From assembly GCF_014647655.1 (NCBI RefSeq), contig NZ_BMPP01000006.1:124595-188594 (forward strand): a stretch of DNA of 64,000 nucleotides. Direction: 5' to 3'. The notes beneath the pieces are model-generated. The model was not told the origin of the DNA. It saw only the letters and a list, made by a program, of their open reading frames with translations, and made no database searches. Both the position numbers and the translations under genes were made by a program. Of the stretch, positions 50,914 to 60,267 are shown piece after piece. Position 1 is the stretch's first letter. Each line of letters opens with the position of its first letter. Source of the stretch: Deinococcus malanensis. Its GTDB lineage: Bacteria > Deinococcota > Deinococci > Deinococcales > Deinococcaceae.

Positions 50914-50940
50914 GGAGCCGCAAAGAGGCGGCTCCGTTTT
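50914..50940 (+). terminator. Intrinsic terminator after the YihY-type gene
   Basis: 8-bp stem GGAGCCGC/GCGGCTCC, 6-nt loop, then GTTTT. Bases 50941-51131 beyond it hold nothing I can support. Confidence 0.8.
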
Positions 50941-51131
50941 CATGCCAGGGTCCGGGCCGATCACCAGGACCCCTGGGCTCAGCAGACACCTTCTGTCGTC
51001 TCCAGCCCTTCGCCGGACCAGGCTTCCGATGGGATCCGGACCTGCCCTCTGGGCCAGCAATCCTCTCTTTGTCCCGCCGGGTTGTTCCCTATATCTGAGG
51101 CTTTCTCTGCGCAGCCGGACCCTAACCCGAT

Positions 51132-51860
51132 TCAGCCTTCCAGAGTCACGGGGTAGGGCAGGGTGCCTTCGTAGATCGCGCGGCCCACGATGGCGCCCTC
51201 GATGCGTTCCTCCTGAAGCAGCCGCACGTCATCCACGTTGGCCACGCCACCACCCACGATCAGGGTGTTGATCCACAGCTGCCGCACCTGCCGCATCAGT
51301 TCGCGGTTCAGGCCCCTGAGGGTGCCGTCACGGGTCACATCGGTGAAGATCAGCAGTTCCAGGCCCGCGTCGGCCAGCCCCGGCGTCAGTTCGGCCACGT
51401 TGACTCCACTGCCCTGGGCCCAGCCGTGGGTGGCCACTTCCAGGCCACGGGCGTCCAGGCTGACCACCACCCGCTCGGGGCCGTGTGCGGCGATCAGGTC
51501 GGCCACCAACTGCGGGCTCCGGACTGCCGCCGTGCCGATCACCACCCGGTGAACACCCGCGCGCAGCAGTTCCTCGGCGGTGTCCCGGTCCCGGATGCCC
51601 CCTCCCACCTCGACCGGCACGCCCAGTTCCCCGGTAATCTGGCGGATCACCTCACGGTTCTCACCACGACCGGTCGCGGCGTCCAGATCCACCAGGTGAA
51701 CCAGTCCGGCGCCGCGCCCGACCCAGTGGCGCGCGGCGTCCAGCGGAGACTCGAAATACACCGTTTCACGCTCGGGGTCACCTTCGTACAGGCGCACGGC
51801 GCGGCCGGACTGGATGTCCACGCAGGGAATGATCAAAGGCGAAGTCAGGGAAGCACTCAT
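51132..51860 (-). CDS. hisA: ProFAR isomerase HisA
   Basis: 242 residues from ATG 51860; extension to 51947 would cross the promoter. TIM barrel with catalytic Asp in [13 protein letters not shown] (~residue 13), [41 protein letters not shown] (second catalytic Asp) and IVGGGVA. Isomerises ProFAR to PRFAR in histidine synthesis. Not in a his operon here; divergent from a glycosyltransferase. Confidence 0.95.
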   Translation of the reverse strand: MSASLTSPLIIPCVDIQSGRAVRLYEGDPERETVYFESPLDAARHWVGRGAGLVHLVDLDAATGRGENREVIRQITGELGVPVEVGGGIRDRDTAEELLRAGVHRVVIGTAAVRSPQLVADLIAAHGPERVVVSLDARGLEVATHGWAQGSGVNVAELTPGLADAGLELLIFTDVTRDGTLRGLNRELMRQVRQLWINTLIVGGGVANVDDVRLLQEERIEGAIVGRAIYEGTLPYPVTLEG

Positions 51861-51866
51861 GCGCCG

Positions 51867-51872
51867 AGCATA
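51867..51872 (-). promoter_or_regulatory. Leaderless-type -10 box for hisA
   Basis: TATGCT (minus strand) 6 nt before the hisA ATG. Confidence 0.5.
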
Positions 51873-51906
51873 CCGGGCAGCCATCAGGCAGGCCGCGCGC
51901 CCGGGG

Positions 51907-51912
51907 TAGACT
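51907..51912 (+). promoter_or_regulatory. Leaderless-type -10 box for the glycosyltransferase
   Basis: TAGACT 9 nt before GTG 51922; the divergent hisA box is only 34 bp away, so the two promoters may interfere. Confidence 0.4.
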
Positions 51913-51921
51913 AGGCCCATC

Positions 51922-53082
51922 GTGCGAGTCGGGATTGTCACCGCCACCTATCTGCCGTCCCGAAATGGCGTGGCCACCAGCACGGCACTGTTCGCGCGCG
52001 GCCTGCGGGAGCGTGGGCACGAGGTCCGCATCTTCGCGCCTCGCCACCCACAGATGCCCCCGCATGAGGAAGGCGTCTACCGGCTGAACAGTTCCTTTGC
52101 CGGCGCACGGGCCCTGGGTGCCCCGGCCGACTACCCGGTCATGCTGGCCCCGGGCCCGCTGCTCACCTCCCGGTTACCACTGCGTGACCTGGACGTGGTG
52201 CACACCATGCACCCGTTTCTGGCCGGGCAACTCGCGCGCACCTGGTCTCGGCTGAGCGGAGCGCCGGTGGTGTACACGGCCCATACGCAGTACGAGCAGT
52301 ACCTGCACTACGCCCCGGTGCCCAAGCGGGTCAGCCGGGCAGTGGTGCGGCCCCACGTGGCGGCGTTCGCGCGGCGGGTCGACGTGGTGCTGGCCCCGGG
52401 GCAGGCTATGGTGGACATGCTGCGTGAATACGGCTACGGCGGTCACGTCGAGCTGTTTCCGAATCCGGTGGACCTCGGGGCTTTCCGCGCCGCCCAGGGA
52501 GAGGCTTTCCGCACCGAATTTCATGTGCCGGCGGACGCTCCCTTGGTGATGTACCTGGGCCGGCTGGCTCCCGAGAAGAACCTGAGCATGATGCTGCGCG
52601 CCTTCGATCAGGCACGCGCCAGCCGCCCGGAGCTGCGCCTGCTGGTGGTCGGGGACGGTCCCAGCCGCACCCAGGCGCAGCTCACGGCACCAGAAGGCGT
52701 GACCTTCACCGGGCCGGTGGCGTACTCACGCGTTCCCGAAGCGCTGGCCGCCGCCGACGTGTTCCTGACCGCCAGCACCAGTGAGGTGCTGCCGATGAGC
52801 ATGATCGAGGCGCTGGCTGCCGGGGCGCCGCTGGTCGCTGCCCGAAGCCCCGCGGCGCTGGACCTGATTCAGGAAGGCGTGAACGGCACCGTACGGGACG
52901 CCACCCACAGCGACCTGGCCTCCGGGCTACTGCAGGCGCTGAGCCCTGCGACTTTGCCAGTCTGGCAAAACCAGGCCCGACACAGCGCCGCACAGTACGA
53001 CCTGCTGTCACGTGCCGCCGACCTGGAAGCGGTGTACGAACGGGTCCGGGCCCGCCCCGTGCGCCGGAGTTCGGTCTCCTGA
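51922..53082 (+). CDS. Glycosyltransferase family 4 protein
   Basis: 386 residues, GTG start ([19 protein letters not shown]). GT-B fold: N-terminal acceptor domain with [16 protein letters not shown] and [16 protein letters not shown], then C-terminal donor domain starting [20 protein letters not shown], with [29 protein letters not shown] and the E-x7-E motif in [20 protein letters not shown]. Resembles mannosyl- or diacylglycerol glucosyltransferases acting on lipids. Donor sugar cannot be told. Confidence 0.9.
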   Translation: MRVGIVTATYLPSRNGVATSTALFARGLRERGHEVRIFAPRHPQMPPHEEGVYRLNSSFAGARALGAPADYPVMLAPGPLLTSRLPLRDLDVVHTMHPFLAGQLARTWSRLSGAPVVYTAHTQYEQYLHYAPVPKRVSRAVVRPHVAAFARRVDVVLAPGQAMVDMLREYGYGGHVELFPNPVDLGAFRAAQGEAFRTEFHVPADAPLVMYLGRLAPEKNLSMMLRAFDQARASRPELRLLVVGDGPSRTQAQLTAPEGVTFTGPVAYSRVPEALAAADVFLTASTSEVLPMSMIEALAAGAPLVAARSPAALDLIQEGVNGTVRDATHSDLASGLLQALSPATLPVWQNQARHSAAQYDLLSRAADLEAVYERVRARPVRRSSVS

Positions 53083-53281
53083 GCAGAAGTCAGAGACTGG
53101 AATTCTCGGCTGCCTGCTCAGGTGAGTCGCCTCAGGACTGCAGGTCCTCGGAGCAAGGCTGAATACGGGGCGAAGGCCCCACCATCTGAGTGTCCACAAC
53201 CTGCTTTCTCCTCAGATGGTCGAGATGTTCCAGCTTTAAGAGCCTCAGCAGGCAGCCTGCGCGACCATGGACAGAACAAGC

Positions 53282-53313
53282 GAACTCCCCAGTCCTTTCA
53301 GACTGGGGAGTTC
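53282..53313 (-). terminator. Hairpin downstream of tRNA-Leu
   Basis: Perfect 13-bp stem (GAACTCCCCAGTC and complement) with a 6-nt loop, starting 5 nt beyond the tRNA 3' end on the minus strand. Probable terminator or processing hairpin. Bases 53083-53281 hold nothing else clear. Confidence 0.7.
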
Positions 53314-53318
53314 CTTTG

Positions 53319-53404
<86 letters not shown>

Positions 53405-53586
53405 CACTTTGGTAATTCCGCCCGCGCACGGGCGCGTTTCAGGCTCGCTTACTTTACTGGGGGGGGCCGGAACTGTCAAGCGCAGCAGTTTGTAGTTGCC
53501 GGGCCATGAAGCGCTCAGCCCTGAATTACAGTAGGAGGAATGCCGCATCACAGGAAAACGCGTTTACCGTCCCGCGAGCCCGAATC

Positions 53587-53757
53587 ATGAACAGCGAGTA
53601 CTGGATCCGCTTCCTGGTATTTATGGTGTTGTCCCTGCCGTTCAGCATCTGGATCCGGCGGATGGGGTTCGTGCGGTGGGAACGTGTGATCCTAAATATT
53701 ATCTTCGTGGTGGTGTTCTTTCTGACCTGGGACCTTCTGCGGGGCAGGCTGATTTAG
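53587..53757 (+). CDS. Small membrane protein, 56 residues
   Basis: MNSEYWIRFLVFMVLSLPFS followed by IWIRRMGFVRWERV and a second helix (ILNIIFVVVFFLTWDLL), ending RGRLI: a two-helix membrane hairpin. The frame is open back to ATG 53506, so the N-terminus is uncertain. A 16-codon upstream frame (53540-53590), next to an AGGAGG-like sequence, ends in a TGA overlapping ATG 53587 and could couple translation. Unknown function. Confidence 0.6.
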   Translation: MNSEYWIRFLVFMVLSLPFSIWIRRMGFVRWERVILNIIFVVVFFLTWDLLRGRLI

Positions 53758-53824
53758 CAAGCGCAGTATTGGCCCCTACCAACTGAAGTTATTGCTCCTG
53801 TGTGGCGGCTTTGATCGCGCGAAT

Positions 53825-54043
53825 TCAGTTGCCAGCGGCCGGATGGGACAGCGTGCCCAGAACATGGGACAGAACAACGCTACCGATCATGATCCGCAAG
53901 GCCACCCTTGGCCCACTGACAAGCCTCGGCGTGGTGGAGCTGAAAAGCACAGACTCCACCACGCTGATCCCCACCATAATGAGGAAAGCACGCCTGCTCA
54001 GGTCTGGCCGTCCCCGCCAGATGCTGAGGGAAGAACCCAGCAA
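53825..54043 (-). CDS. Possible small membrane protein or remnant, 72 residues
   Basis: Begins at a TTG (LGSSLSIWRGRPDLSRR) with hydrophobic helices AFLIMVGISVVESVLFSS and VALRIMIGSVVLSHVLGTL, ending at 53825 (HPAAGN). No good ribosome-binding site. Just upstream another frame reads VGLACVIRCQVAGFF, also hydrophobic, so a longer membrane protein may have been split by a frameshift. Lies 41 bp downstream of the prolyl oligopeptidase on the same strand. Confidence 0.35.
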   Translation of the reverse strand: MLGSSLSIWRGRPDLSRRAFLIMVGISVVESVLFSSTTPRLVSGPRVALRIMIGSVVLSHVLGTLSHPAAGN

Positions 54044-54084
54044 CCTGACAGCGGATCACACAAGCCAGCCCGACGCCGCTGAAC

Positions 54085-56172
54085 TCAGCTTGACGTGGCC
54101 TGTCCTGACTGTAGCTTCAGGTGATGCTCCAGGAAGGCCCAGATATCGGCGGCCTCCTCGATGACCAGCCGGGTGGGCTTGCCCGCCCCATGACCGGCAC
54201 GCGTCTGGATGCGCAGCAGGGTGGGCGCTGTCCCGGTCTGGCAGCGCTGAAGCTGCGCACCGAACTTGAAGGAGTGGGCCGGCACCACGCGGTCGTCGTG
54301 GTCACCGGTGGTGATCAGCGTGGCCGGGTAGGCCGCGGCACGCAGGTTGTGCAGCGGCGAGTAGGCCAGCAGCGTACCGAGCATGTCCGGGTCGTCGCTG
54401 CGGCCGTAATCGCTGGCCCAGGCCCAGCCGATGGTGAACAGGTGGTAGCGCAGCATGTCCAGCACCCCAACCTGGGGCACGACCGCCGCGAACAGGTCCG
54501 GGCGCTGGGTCATGCAGGCGCCCACCAGCAGACCGCCGTTGCTGCCGCCCTGGATGCCCAGGTGGGCCGGACTGGTCACCCCGCTAGCAATCAGGTGCTC
54601 GGCGCAGGCAATAAAGTCATCGAAGACGTTCTGTTTGTCGCCAAGGGTTCCGGCCTGATGCCAGTCCTCTCCGTATTCGCCGCCACCGCGCAGGTTGGCC
54701 TGCACGTACACGCCGCCGCGCTCCAGCCAGGCCAGACGCGACGGATTGAAAGCCGGCGTCAGGCTGATCCCGAAGCCACCGTAGCCGTAGAGCAGGGTGG
54801 GATTGCGCCCGTCACGGTTCAGGCCGCGGCGCGCGACGATGAACATGGGGACGCGTGTGCCGTCCAGGCTGACAGCGAACTCCTGGGTAACCTCGAACGC
54901 CGAGGCGTCAAAAGCCGGGGCTACGTCCGAGAGAGACTCGAAGGTTCCTTCGGGCAGGCTCAGCCGGTAGGGCGTGGCAGGGCTCAGGAAGGATGTGAAG
55001 GCCAGGAACACTTCCGGATCATCGGGCAGCGCATTCAGGCTGACGACCGCGCCCAGGCCCGGGAGCGGCAGTTCGCGGCGGACCTCGCCGGTCCGGGTAT
55101 GCAGGGTCAGGCGGTGGCTGGCGTCGTGAAGGGCCACCGTCAGGAGGCCGCCGGGCACCAGAACGGTGAAGTCCTCCTGCAGGGCGTTGGGTCCTTCCGG
55201 GATGATCTCGCGCTGCTCGCCAGTCTCTACGTTCCAGGTCAGAATCCGTCCGCGTGGAGCGTCGGCTGTGGTCTGCACGTACAGCAGCGGACCGTCGTTG
55301 CCGATCAGGCGGTAGGAGGCGTGGAAGTCGCTGACCAGTTCGGTGAACGGCCCGTCTGAATGCAAAGGCCGCACCCACAGCAGATTCCTGGGATCGGTGC
55401 CCTTCCAGACGTGCACCACGAGGTACTGGCCGTCGTGCGTGACCTCGGCACGAAAGCCCCAGTCGGGCTCGTCCGGGCGCTCGATGATCACCGTGTCCTC
55501 CGCCTGAGCGGACCCCAGGCGGTGCAGCATCAGGCGCTGGTGGCGGTTGGTGCTGGTCAGTGCCCCGCCATCCTGAGGAGCGTCATACGCGGCGTAGTAG
55601 AAGCCGCTCCCGTCGGGCAGCCACGCCGCGCCACTGAATTTGCTCCACGTCAGCTGGTCGGGCAGGTCCTGCCCGCCCGCCACGTCCCGCACCTGCCACG
55701 TCATCCAGTCGCTGCCACCGCTCTGCGTGCCATAAGCCAACCGCCGGCCGTCACGGCTGACCGAGGCGCTGCCCAGGGCCACCGTGCCGTCACTGCTCAG
55801 GGTGTTGGGGTCCAGCAGTGTCCGCCACAGTCCCGTGGGGCTGGTCGCCACCTCCAGCACCGGCTGATTGAGCAGCCCGGGATTGAAGTGCCGGAAGTAG
55901 TGTTCTCCCCTTTTCCAGGGCGCGCCCTCGCGGGGGTAGTCCCACAGCCCGGTCAGGCGCTCACGGTAGGCGTCGCGCGCCGGGAGGCTGGCCAGAAAAG
56001 CCTGGGTCACGCGGTTTTGCTCCGCGACCCAGGCCTGTGTTTCCGGGCTGTCCGGGTCTTCGAGCCAGCGGTAAGGATCGGGCACCTGCACGGCCTCGCC
56101 GGCCGCGTTCTGGTAGACGTCTACCTGATCGTCCCTGCGGGACTCCGGATAAGTTGTGATCACGTCCCGCAT
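54085..56172 (-). CDS. Prolyl oligopeptidase (S9A-type)
   Basis: 695 residues, normal length. N-terminal DPYRWLEDPDSPETQAWVAE (family D-P-Y-x-W-L-E-D), beta-propeller to ~residue 420 (ASVSRDGRRLAYG, WSKFSGAAWLPDGSGFYYA), then hydrolase domain. Catalytic Ser in GGSNGGLLVGAC (~550), Asp in DHDDRVVPAHSFKF and His in AGHGAGKP. Hydrolyses short peptides after Pro. No signal peptide. Complements the other S9, M3 and M20 peptidases in the window. Confidence 0.93.
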   Translation of the reverse strand: MRDVITTYPESRRDDQVDVYQNAAGEAVQVPDPYRWLEDPDSPETQAWVAEQNRVTQAFLASLPARDAYRERLTGLWDYPREGAPWKRGEHYFRHFNPGLLNQPVLEVATSPTGLWRTLLDPNTLSSDGTVALGSASVSRDGRRLAYGTQSGGSDWMTWQVRDVAGGQDLPDQLTWSKFSGAAWLPDGSGFYYAAYDAPQDGGALTSTNRHQRLMLHRLGSAQAEDTVIIERPDEPDWGFRAEVTHDGQYLVVHVWKGTDPRNLLWVRPLHSDGPFTELVSDFHASYRLIGNDGPLLYVQTTADAPRGRILTWNVETGEQREIIPEGPNALQEDFTVLVPGGLLTVALHDASHRLTLHTRTGEVRRELPLPGLGAVVSLNALPDDPEVFLAFTSFLSPATPYRLSLPEGTFESLSDVAPAFDASAFEVTQEFAVSLDGTRVPMFIVARRGLNRDGRNPTLLYGYGGFGISLTPAFNPSRLAWLERGGVYVQANLRGGGEYGEDWHQAGTLGDKQNVFDDFIACAEHLIASGVTSPAHLGIQGGSNGGLLVGACMTQRPDLFAAVVPQVGVLDMLRYHLFTIGWAWASDYGRSDDPDMLGTLLAYSPLHNLRAAAYPATLITTGDHDDRVVPAHSFKFGAQLQRCQTGTAPTLLRIQTRAGHGAGKPTRLVIEEAADIWAFLEHHLKLQSGQATSS

Positions 56173-56207
56173 GCTGCCACACGCTCCGGCCCGGGAACTG
56201 TGCGTGT

Positions 56208-56243
56208 CCCGTGAACTCCTGCCCTACTGCAGGAGTTCACGGG
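56208..56243 (-). terminator. Perfect 15-bp hairpin spanning the cyclodeaminase stop
   Basis: CCCGTGAACTCCTGC and its complement around a 6-nt loop that contains the TAG stop of the cyclodeaminase gene. One arm is the last codons of that gene. No T-run follows, so its role may be 3'-end protection rather than termination. Confidence 0.5.
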
Positions 56244-56844
56244 TGCGGGCCAGGACCTGTGTCGCCAGCACCTCACCGCGCGCCCCGTACCGGTCACGCA
56301 GTTCCTCCAGGGTCCGCCGCGGCTCCTCGTCCAGGTGACGCAGGTTGATGTCCAGCGTCAGCAGACTGGCGTGCAGGCTGCCCAGCAGCAGGCCGGCTCC
56401 GGCACCCACGTCGCTCTGCACCTCGGGGTGGATCTGCTCCAGCACTTCAGCAGCCAGGGTCAGCCCCTCGACGGCCACCTGGGCCACCCGCAGCGGCACG
56501 TCCCGGGCCTGCTGACCGGCGCGGTCCAGGGCCACGCGCCGGGCCTGCCTGTCCTCGTTGGTGTCTTTGGGAAGCCGGGTGGCGTCTACATACGCCCGGA
56601 ACACCTGCACGTCCTGGTCGGCCAGCGTGCGCAGTTCGGCCTGAAGCCCCAGCAGACTTTCCAGCGGCCCCAGAAGAGCCGCAGCCTGCTCGGGCCGCTT
56701 GCGCCGGGTGATGTTCAGGGCCATGCACACCAGTCCCACCCCAAAGGCTCCACTGAGCGCCGCCACCGACCCACCCCCCGGTGTGGGCTGATGGCTGGTG
56801 GTGGCCTCAAGCAGGTCCTGTGCCGTGCGATTCCAGAGGGTCAT
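56224..56844 (-). CDS. Cyclodeaminase/cyclohydrolase family protein (FTCD_C)
   Basis: 206 residues, all helical. The signature PTPGGGSVAALSGAFGVGL (residues ~20-38) is the folate-binding N-terminal loop of formiminotetrahydrofolate cyclodeaminase, followed by VCMALNITRRK. Converts formimino-THF to methenyl-THF, or in free-standing forms acts as methenyl-THF cyclohydrolase (FchA). No histidine or formiminoglutamate genes adjacent, so physiological role uncertain. Confidence 0.88.
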   Translation of the reverse strand: MTLWNRTAQDLLEATTSHQPTPGGGSVAALSGAFGVGLVCMALNITRRKRPEQAAALLGPLESLLGLQAELRTLADQDVQVFRAYVDATRLPKDTNEDRQARRVALDRAGQQARDVPLRVAQVAVEGLTLAAEVLEQIHPEVQSDVGAGAGLLLGSLHASLLTLDINLRHLDEEPRRTLEELRDRYGARGEVLATQVLARTRELLQ

Positions 56845-56853
56845 ACCGGCACT

Positions 56854-57990
56854 CTAGCGGGCAAGGGCTGATGATCCAGCGCCCTGTGCCGGCACCAGAC
56901 CAGACAGCCACCAGGTCAGGAAGGCGGGGAACCTCGCGGCCCAGGCGGCCTCGTCGTGCCAGTGGCCCTCGCCGATGGTGACCTGAACTTCGGCCACTTG
57001 CGGCTGAAGCGCTGCTCCCAACTCGTGGGTCAGGTGAACCACCTCGGTCGCCTCAGCCACGGTGTGGGCCTCGTGGTCTCCCATATCCAGCCACACACGT
57101 GTGTCGGGTGCCGTGCGGCCTTCCATCCATCGCAGCAGGGCAAAATCGTCCGGCCAGACCGCCGGGCTGAAGACCCCCAGCGTTCCGAAAGCTTCCGGGT
57201 GCCGTAGTCCACCGTACAGCGTGACCAGCCCGCCGAAAGAGGACCCAGCCAGGGCGCGGCGTTCAGGCGGCACTGGTCCAAAAGCTTCCGCCAATGCCTG
57301 CAGCAGTTCCGTCTCGATCCAGTCGAGGTACTCGTCGGCCCCGGGCCTGAACTCGTTGAGTTCGAAGGCAAACGGCACGTAGCGGCGGCTGCGCTCCGCA
57401 CCGACGGTCAGCGCCGCAATCAGGCAGGGCTGACCTGCCTCGGCACGGGCCTGCGCGGCGTCTGCGGCCTGCCAGCTCTGTCCCGAGAAGCTGGGAGCCT
57501 CATCAAAGACGTTCTGTCCGTCGTGCATGACCAGCAGCGGCAGCTCACGGCCATCGTGACCCTCCGGCCACCACAGGCGCACGGTCTGCTCACCCCAGGG
57601 CGCAGTTAGGTTCCACTCCATACGCGGCGGTCTGGACTGCCTGGGCCTGTCCCTGCCCTCGCGGTCGTCCTGCCAGCCTTCCAGGTTCAGGGTCACCACA
57701 CCCCCATGCTCCTGCACGGTCACGGTATGCGCCGGGGCACGCCCGCCCCAGGCGTCTCCTTCTTCCAGCACGTGGTTATCAGGAAGCTGCAACCGGACCT
57801 TGACGCTCAGCAGCGTGCCCGGATCGACCTCCGTGTCCAGCATGGCGCCTTCACCACTCTGGTCAAAGGTCCAGCCCTCGGGGTTGCTGATCCAGCCACG
57901 GTGCTCGCCAGTCAGAAACAGGGTGCCCGGCGGCGTGCCGGGAGGCAGGGCCGGAATCAGAAACCGCAGGTGCGCCATACCCCGATTCAA
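56854..57990 (-). CDS. Esterase D/enterochelin esterase-like alpha/beta hydrolase
   Basis: 378 residues. N-terminal ~130 residues form a beta-sandwich like a carbohydrate-binding or Fes N-domain (GTLFLTGEHRGWISNPEGW, VTVQEHGGVVTLNLEGW). The C-terminal hydrolase has LPLLVMHDGQNVFDE (oxyanion region), nucleophile Ser in LAGSSFGGLVTLYGG (~residue 250), Asp in WLDMGDHE and His in GEGHWHDEAAW. Related to S-formylglutathione hydrolase/Fes folds. No signal peptide. Either of two Met residues (57990 or 57978) can be the start. Confidence 0.85.
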   Translation of the reverse strand: MNRGMAHLRFLIPALPPGTPPGTLFLTGEHRGWISNPEGWTFDQSGEGAMLDTEVDPGTLLSVKVRLQLPDNHVLEEGDAWGGRAPAHTVTVQEHGGVVTLNLEGWQDDREGRDRPRQSRPPRMEWNLTAPWGEQTVRLWWPEGHDGRELPLLVMHDGQNVFDEAPSFSGQSWQAADAAQARAEAGQPCLIAALTVGAERSRRYVPFAFELNEFRPGADEYLDWIETELLQALAEAFGPVPPERRALAGSSFGGLVTLYGGLRHPEAFGTLGVFSPAVWPDDFALLRWMEGRTAPDTRVWLDMGDHEAHTVAEATEVVHLTHELGAALQPQVAEVQVTIGEGHWHDEAAWAARFPAFLTWWLSGLVPAQGAGSSALAR

Positions 57991-57998
57991 GCACGCGG

Positions 57999-58035
57999 AA
58001 AAAAAGAGGGGTGAGACCCGCAGGCCCCACCCCTC
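57999..58035 (-). terminator. Intrinsic terminator of mdh
   Basis: Minus strand: GAGGGGTG stem, 14-nt loop, CACCCCTC, then TTTTTTT; starts 15 nt after the mdh stop. Confidence 0.88.
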
Positions 58036-58050
58036 CTTAGCCCTGAGTGC

Positions 58051-59043
<993 letters not shown>

Positions 59044-59145
59044 GGGTATCCCTCCTGAGGATGCCATCTGTGTAATGGCTGTTCGCCTCACAATACTGCC
59101 CCTGCCTCCCGGTCGACCGGGAGTTCCTGTCGAGGGAACAGGGTG

Positions 59146-59967
59146 TCAGATCGGCGCGTCGGGCATGAAGTTCGGCGCGCGCTTCTCCCGCAGGCTCGAC
59201 AGCCCTTCACGCACGTCGGGTCCAGTAAAGCCCAGAAACTCCAGAGCGAGGCTGGCATCGAAGGTGGGACCCATGGCGCGCAGCCAGTTGTTCAGCGCGT
59301 ACTTGGTCCAGCGCACGGCGGTGGGGCTGCCCGAGGCCAGGGTGCGGGCGACCTTCCAGGCCCGGTCGAGCAGCTGATCGTCCTCGACGCACAGGCTGAC
59401 CAGTCCGATACGCTCGGCCTCCTCGCCGCTGACCGGTTCGCCGGTCATCAGGTGGTATTTAGCCTTGTTCAGCCCGCACAGCAGCGGCCAGATGATCGCG
59501 GCGTGGTCGCCAGCCGCCACGCCCAGCCGCACGTGACCGTCCAGAATGCGGGCCGTTTTGGCCGCCACGCTCACGTCGGAGAGCAGCGCAACCGCTAACC
59601 CCGCGCCCACACAGGGCCCGTGAATGGCGCTGACGATGGGCTTGCCGCAGTTGATGACGTTGTACACCAAGTCACGCGCCTCACGCCAGACGCGGGCCAG
59701 CGCCGTGAAGTCCTGGCTCATCTCCTCGATCAGCTCGAAGTCACCACCCGAGGAAAATCCCCGGCCCTCGCCACGGATCAGGACACAGCGCACCCCCTGC
59801 GCCGCGTCGATGTCCCGCCAGATGTAGGTCAGGGCGCGGTGGGCCTCGGCATTGACCGAGTTCAGGGTCCGCTCGTTGCGGATGACGATCTCCAGAATGC
59901 CGTCCTCGTGCAGCTGAAGATTGAGGCCGGGGTAGCGGTCGGGAGAGAGCAGGTCGGTGGCGTTCAT
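59146..59967 (-). CDS. Enoyl-CoA hydratase/isomerase family protein
   Basis: 273 residues, crotonase fold. [23 protein letters not shown] N-terminus (here [16 protein letters not shown]), [20 protein letters not shown] (oxyanion-hole Gly), [20 protein letters not shown] and [14 protein letters not shown], where hydratases usually have a Glu. The Asp in GDHA may serve instead, so catalysis may differ from classical hydration. Role in acyl-CoA degradation inferred. Confidence 0.87.
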   Translation of the reverse strand: MNATDLLSPDRYPGLNLQLHEDGILEIVIRNERTLNSVNAEAHRALTYIWRDIDAAQGVRCVLIRGEGRGFSSGGDFELIEEMSQDFTALARVWREARDLVYNVINCGKPIVSAIHGPCVGAGLAVALLSDVSVAAKTARILDGHVRLGVAAGDHAAIIWPLLCGLNKAKYHLMTGEPVSGEEAERIGLVSLCVEDDQLLDRAWKVARTLASGSPTAVRWTKYALNNWLRAMGPTFDASLALEFLGFTGPDVREGLSSLREKRAPNFMPDAPI

Positions 59968-60001
59968 GGTCTGAGGCTAACCTGCTCGCCCCACGTGGGT
60001 G

Positions 60002-60267
60002 TTCATGGCGACTTCAGGCGCAGCGCCAGTGCCTTCCACATTCGCCCGCCAACGTGTCTCCCGGTCCTCCTTGGCACCACTGACATTGGACTATGCTGCT
60101 GCGTGGACGATCACTTTGGGGCGTTCGTGGTACATCCCTTCCAGTACCTGAGTCGCGTTGGTTACGTGCAGTTCCCTGTGGGAAGGTGCGACCATATCCA
60201 GCAACAGCGACCGCGGCTTAGCGCCTTGACGGCGTCCACCGGTCAGCAGGAAGCGCGGCCCTCTCAC
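60002..60267 (-). pseudogene. rmlD-like NAD-dependent epimerase/reductase remnant
   Basis: A GTG at 60267 overlaps the stop of the upstream dehydratase gene (GTGA) and starts a Rossmann-like N-terminus (RFLLTGGRRQG), then DMVAPSHRELHVTNATQV and KVIVHAAA before an in-frame TAG at 60093. The same frame continues after the stop with NVSGAKEDRETRWRANVEGT, a family-typical continuation (A-A-Y-T-x-V-x-x-A-E-x-x), and then degrades near 60030. This is the broken first third of a sugar-nucleotide reductase such as dTDP-4-dehydrorhamnose reductase, likely truncated by a deletion at the locus edge. Confidence 0.65.
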
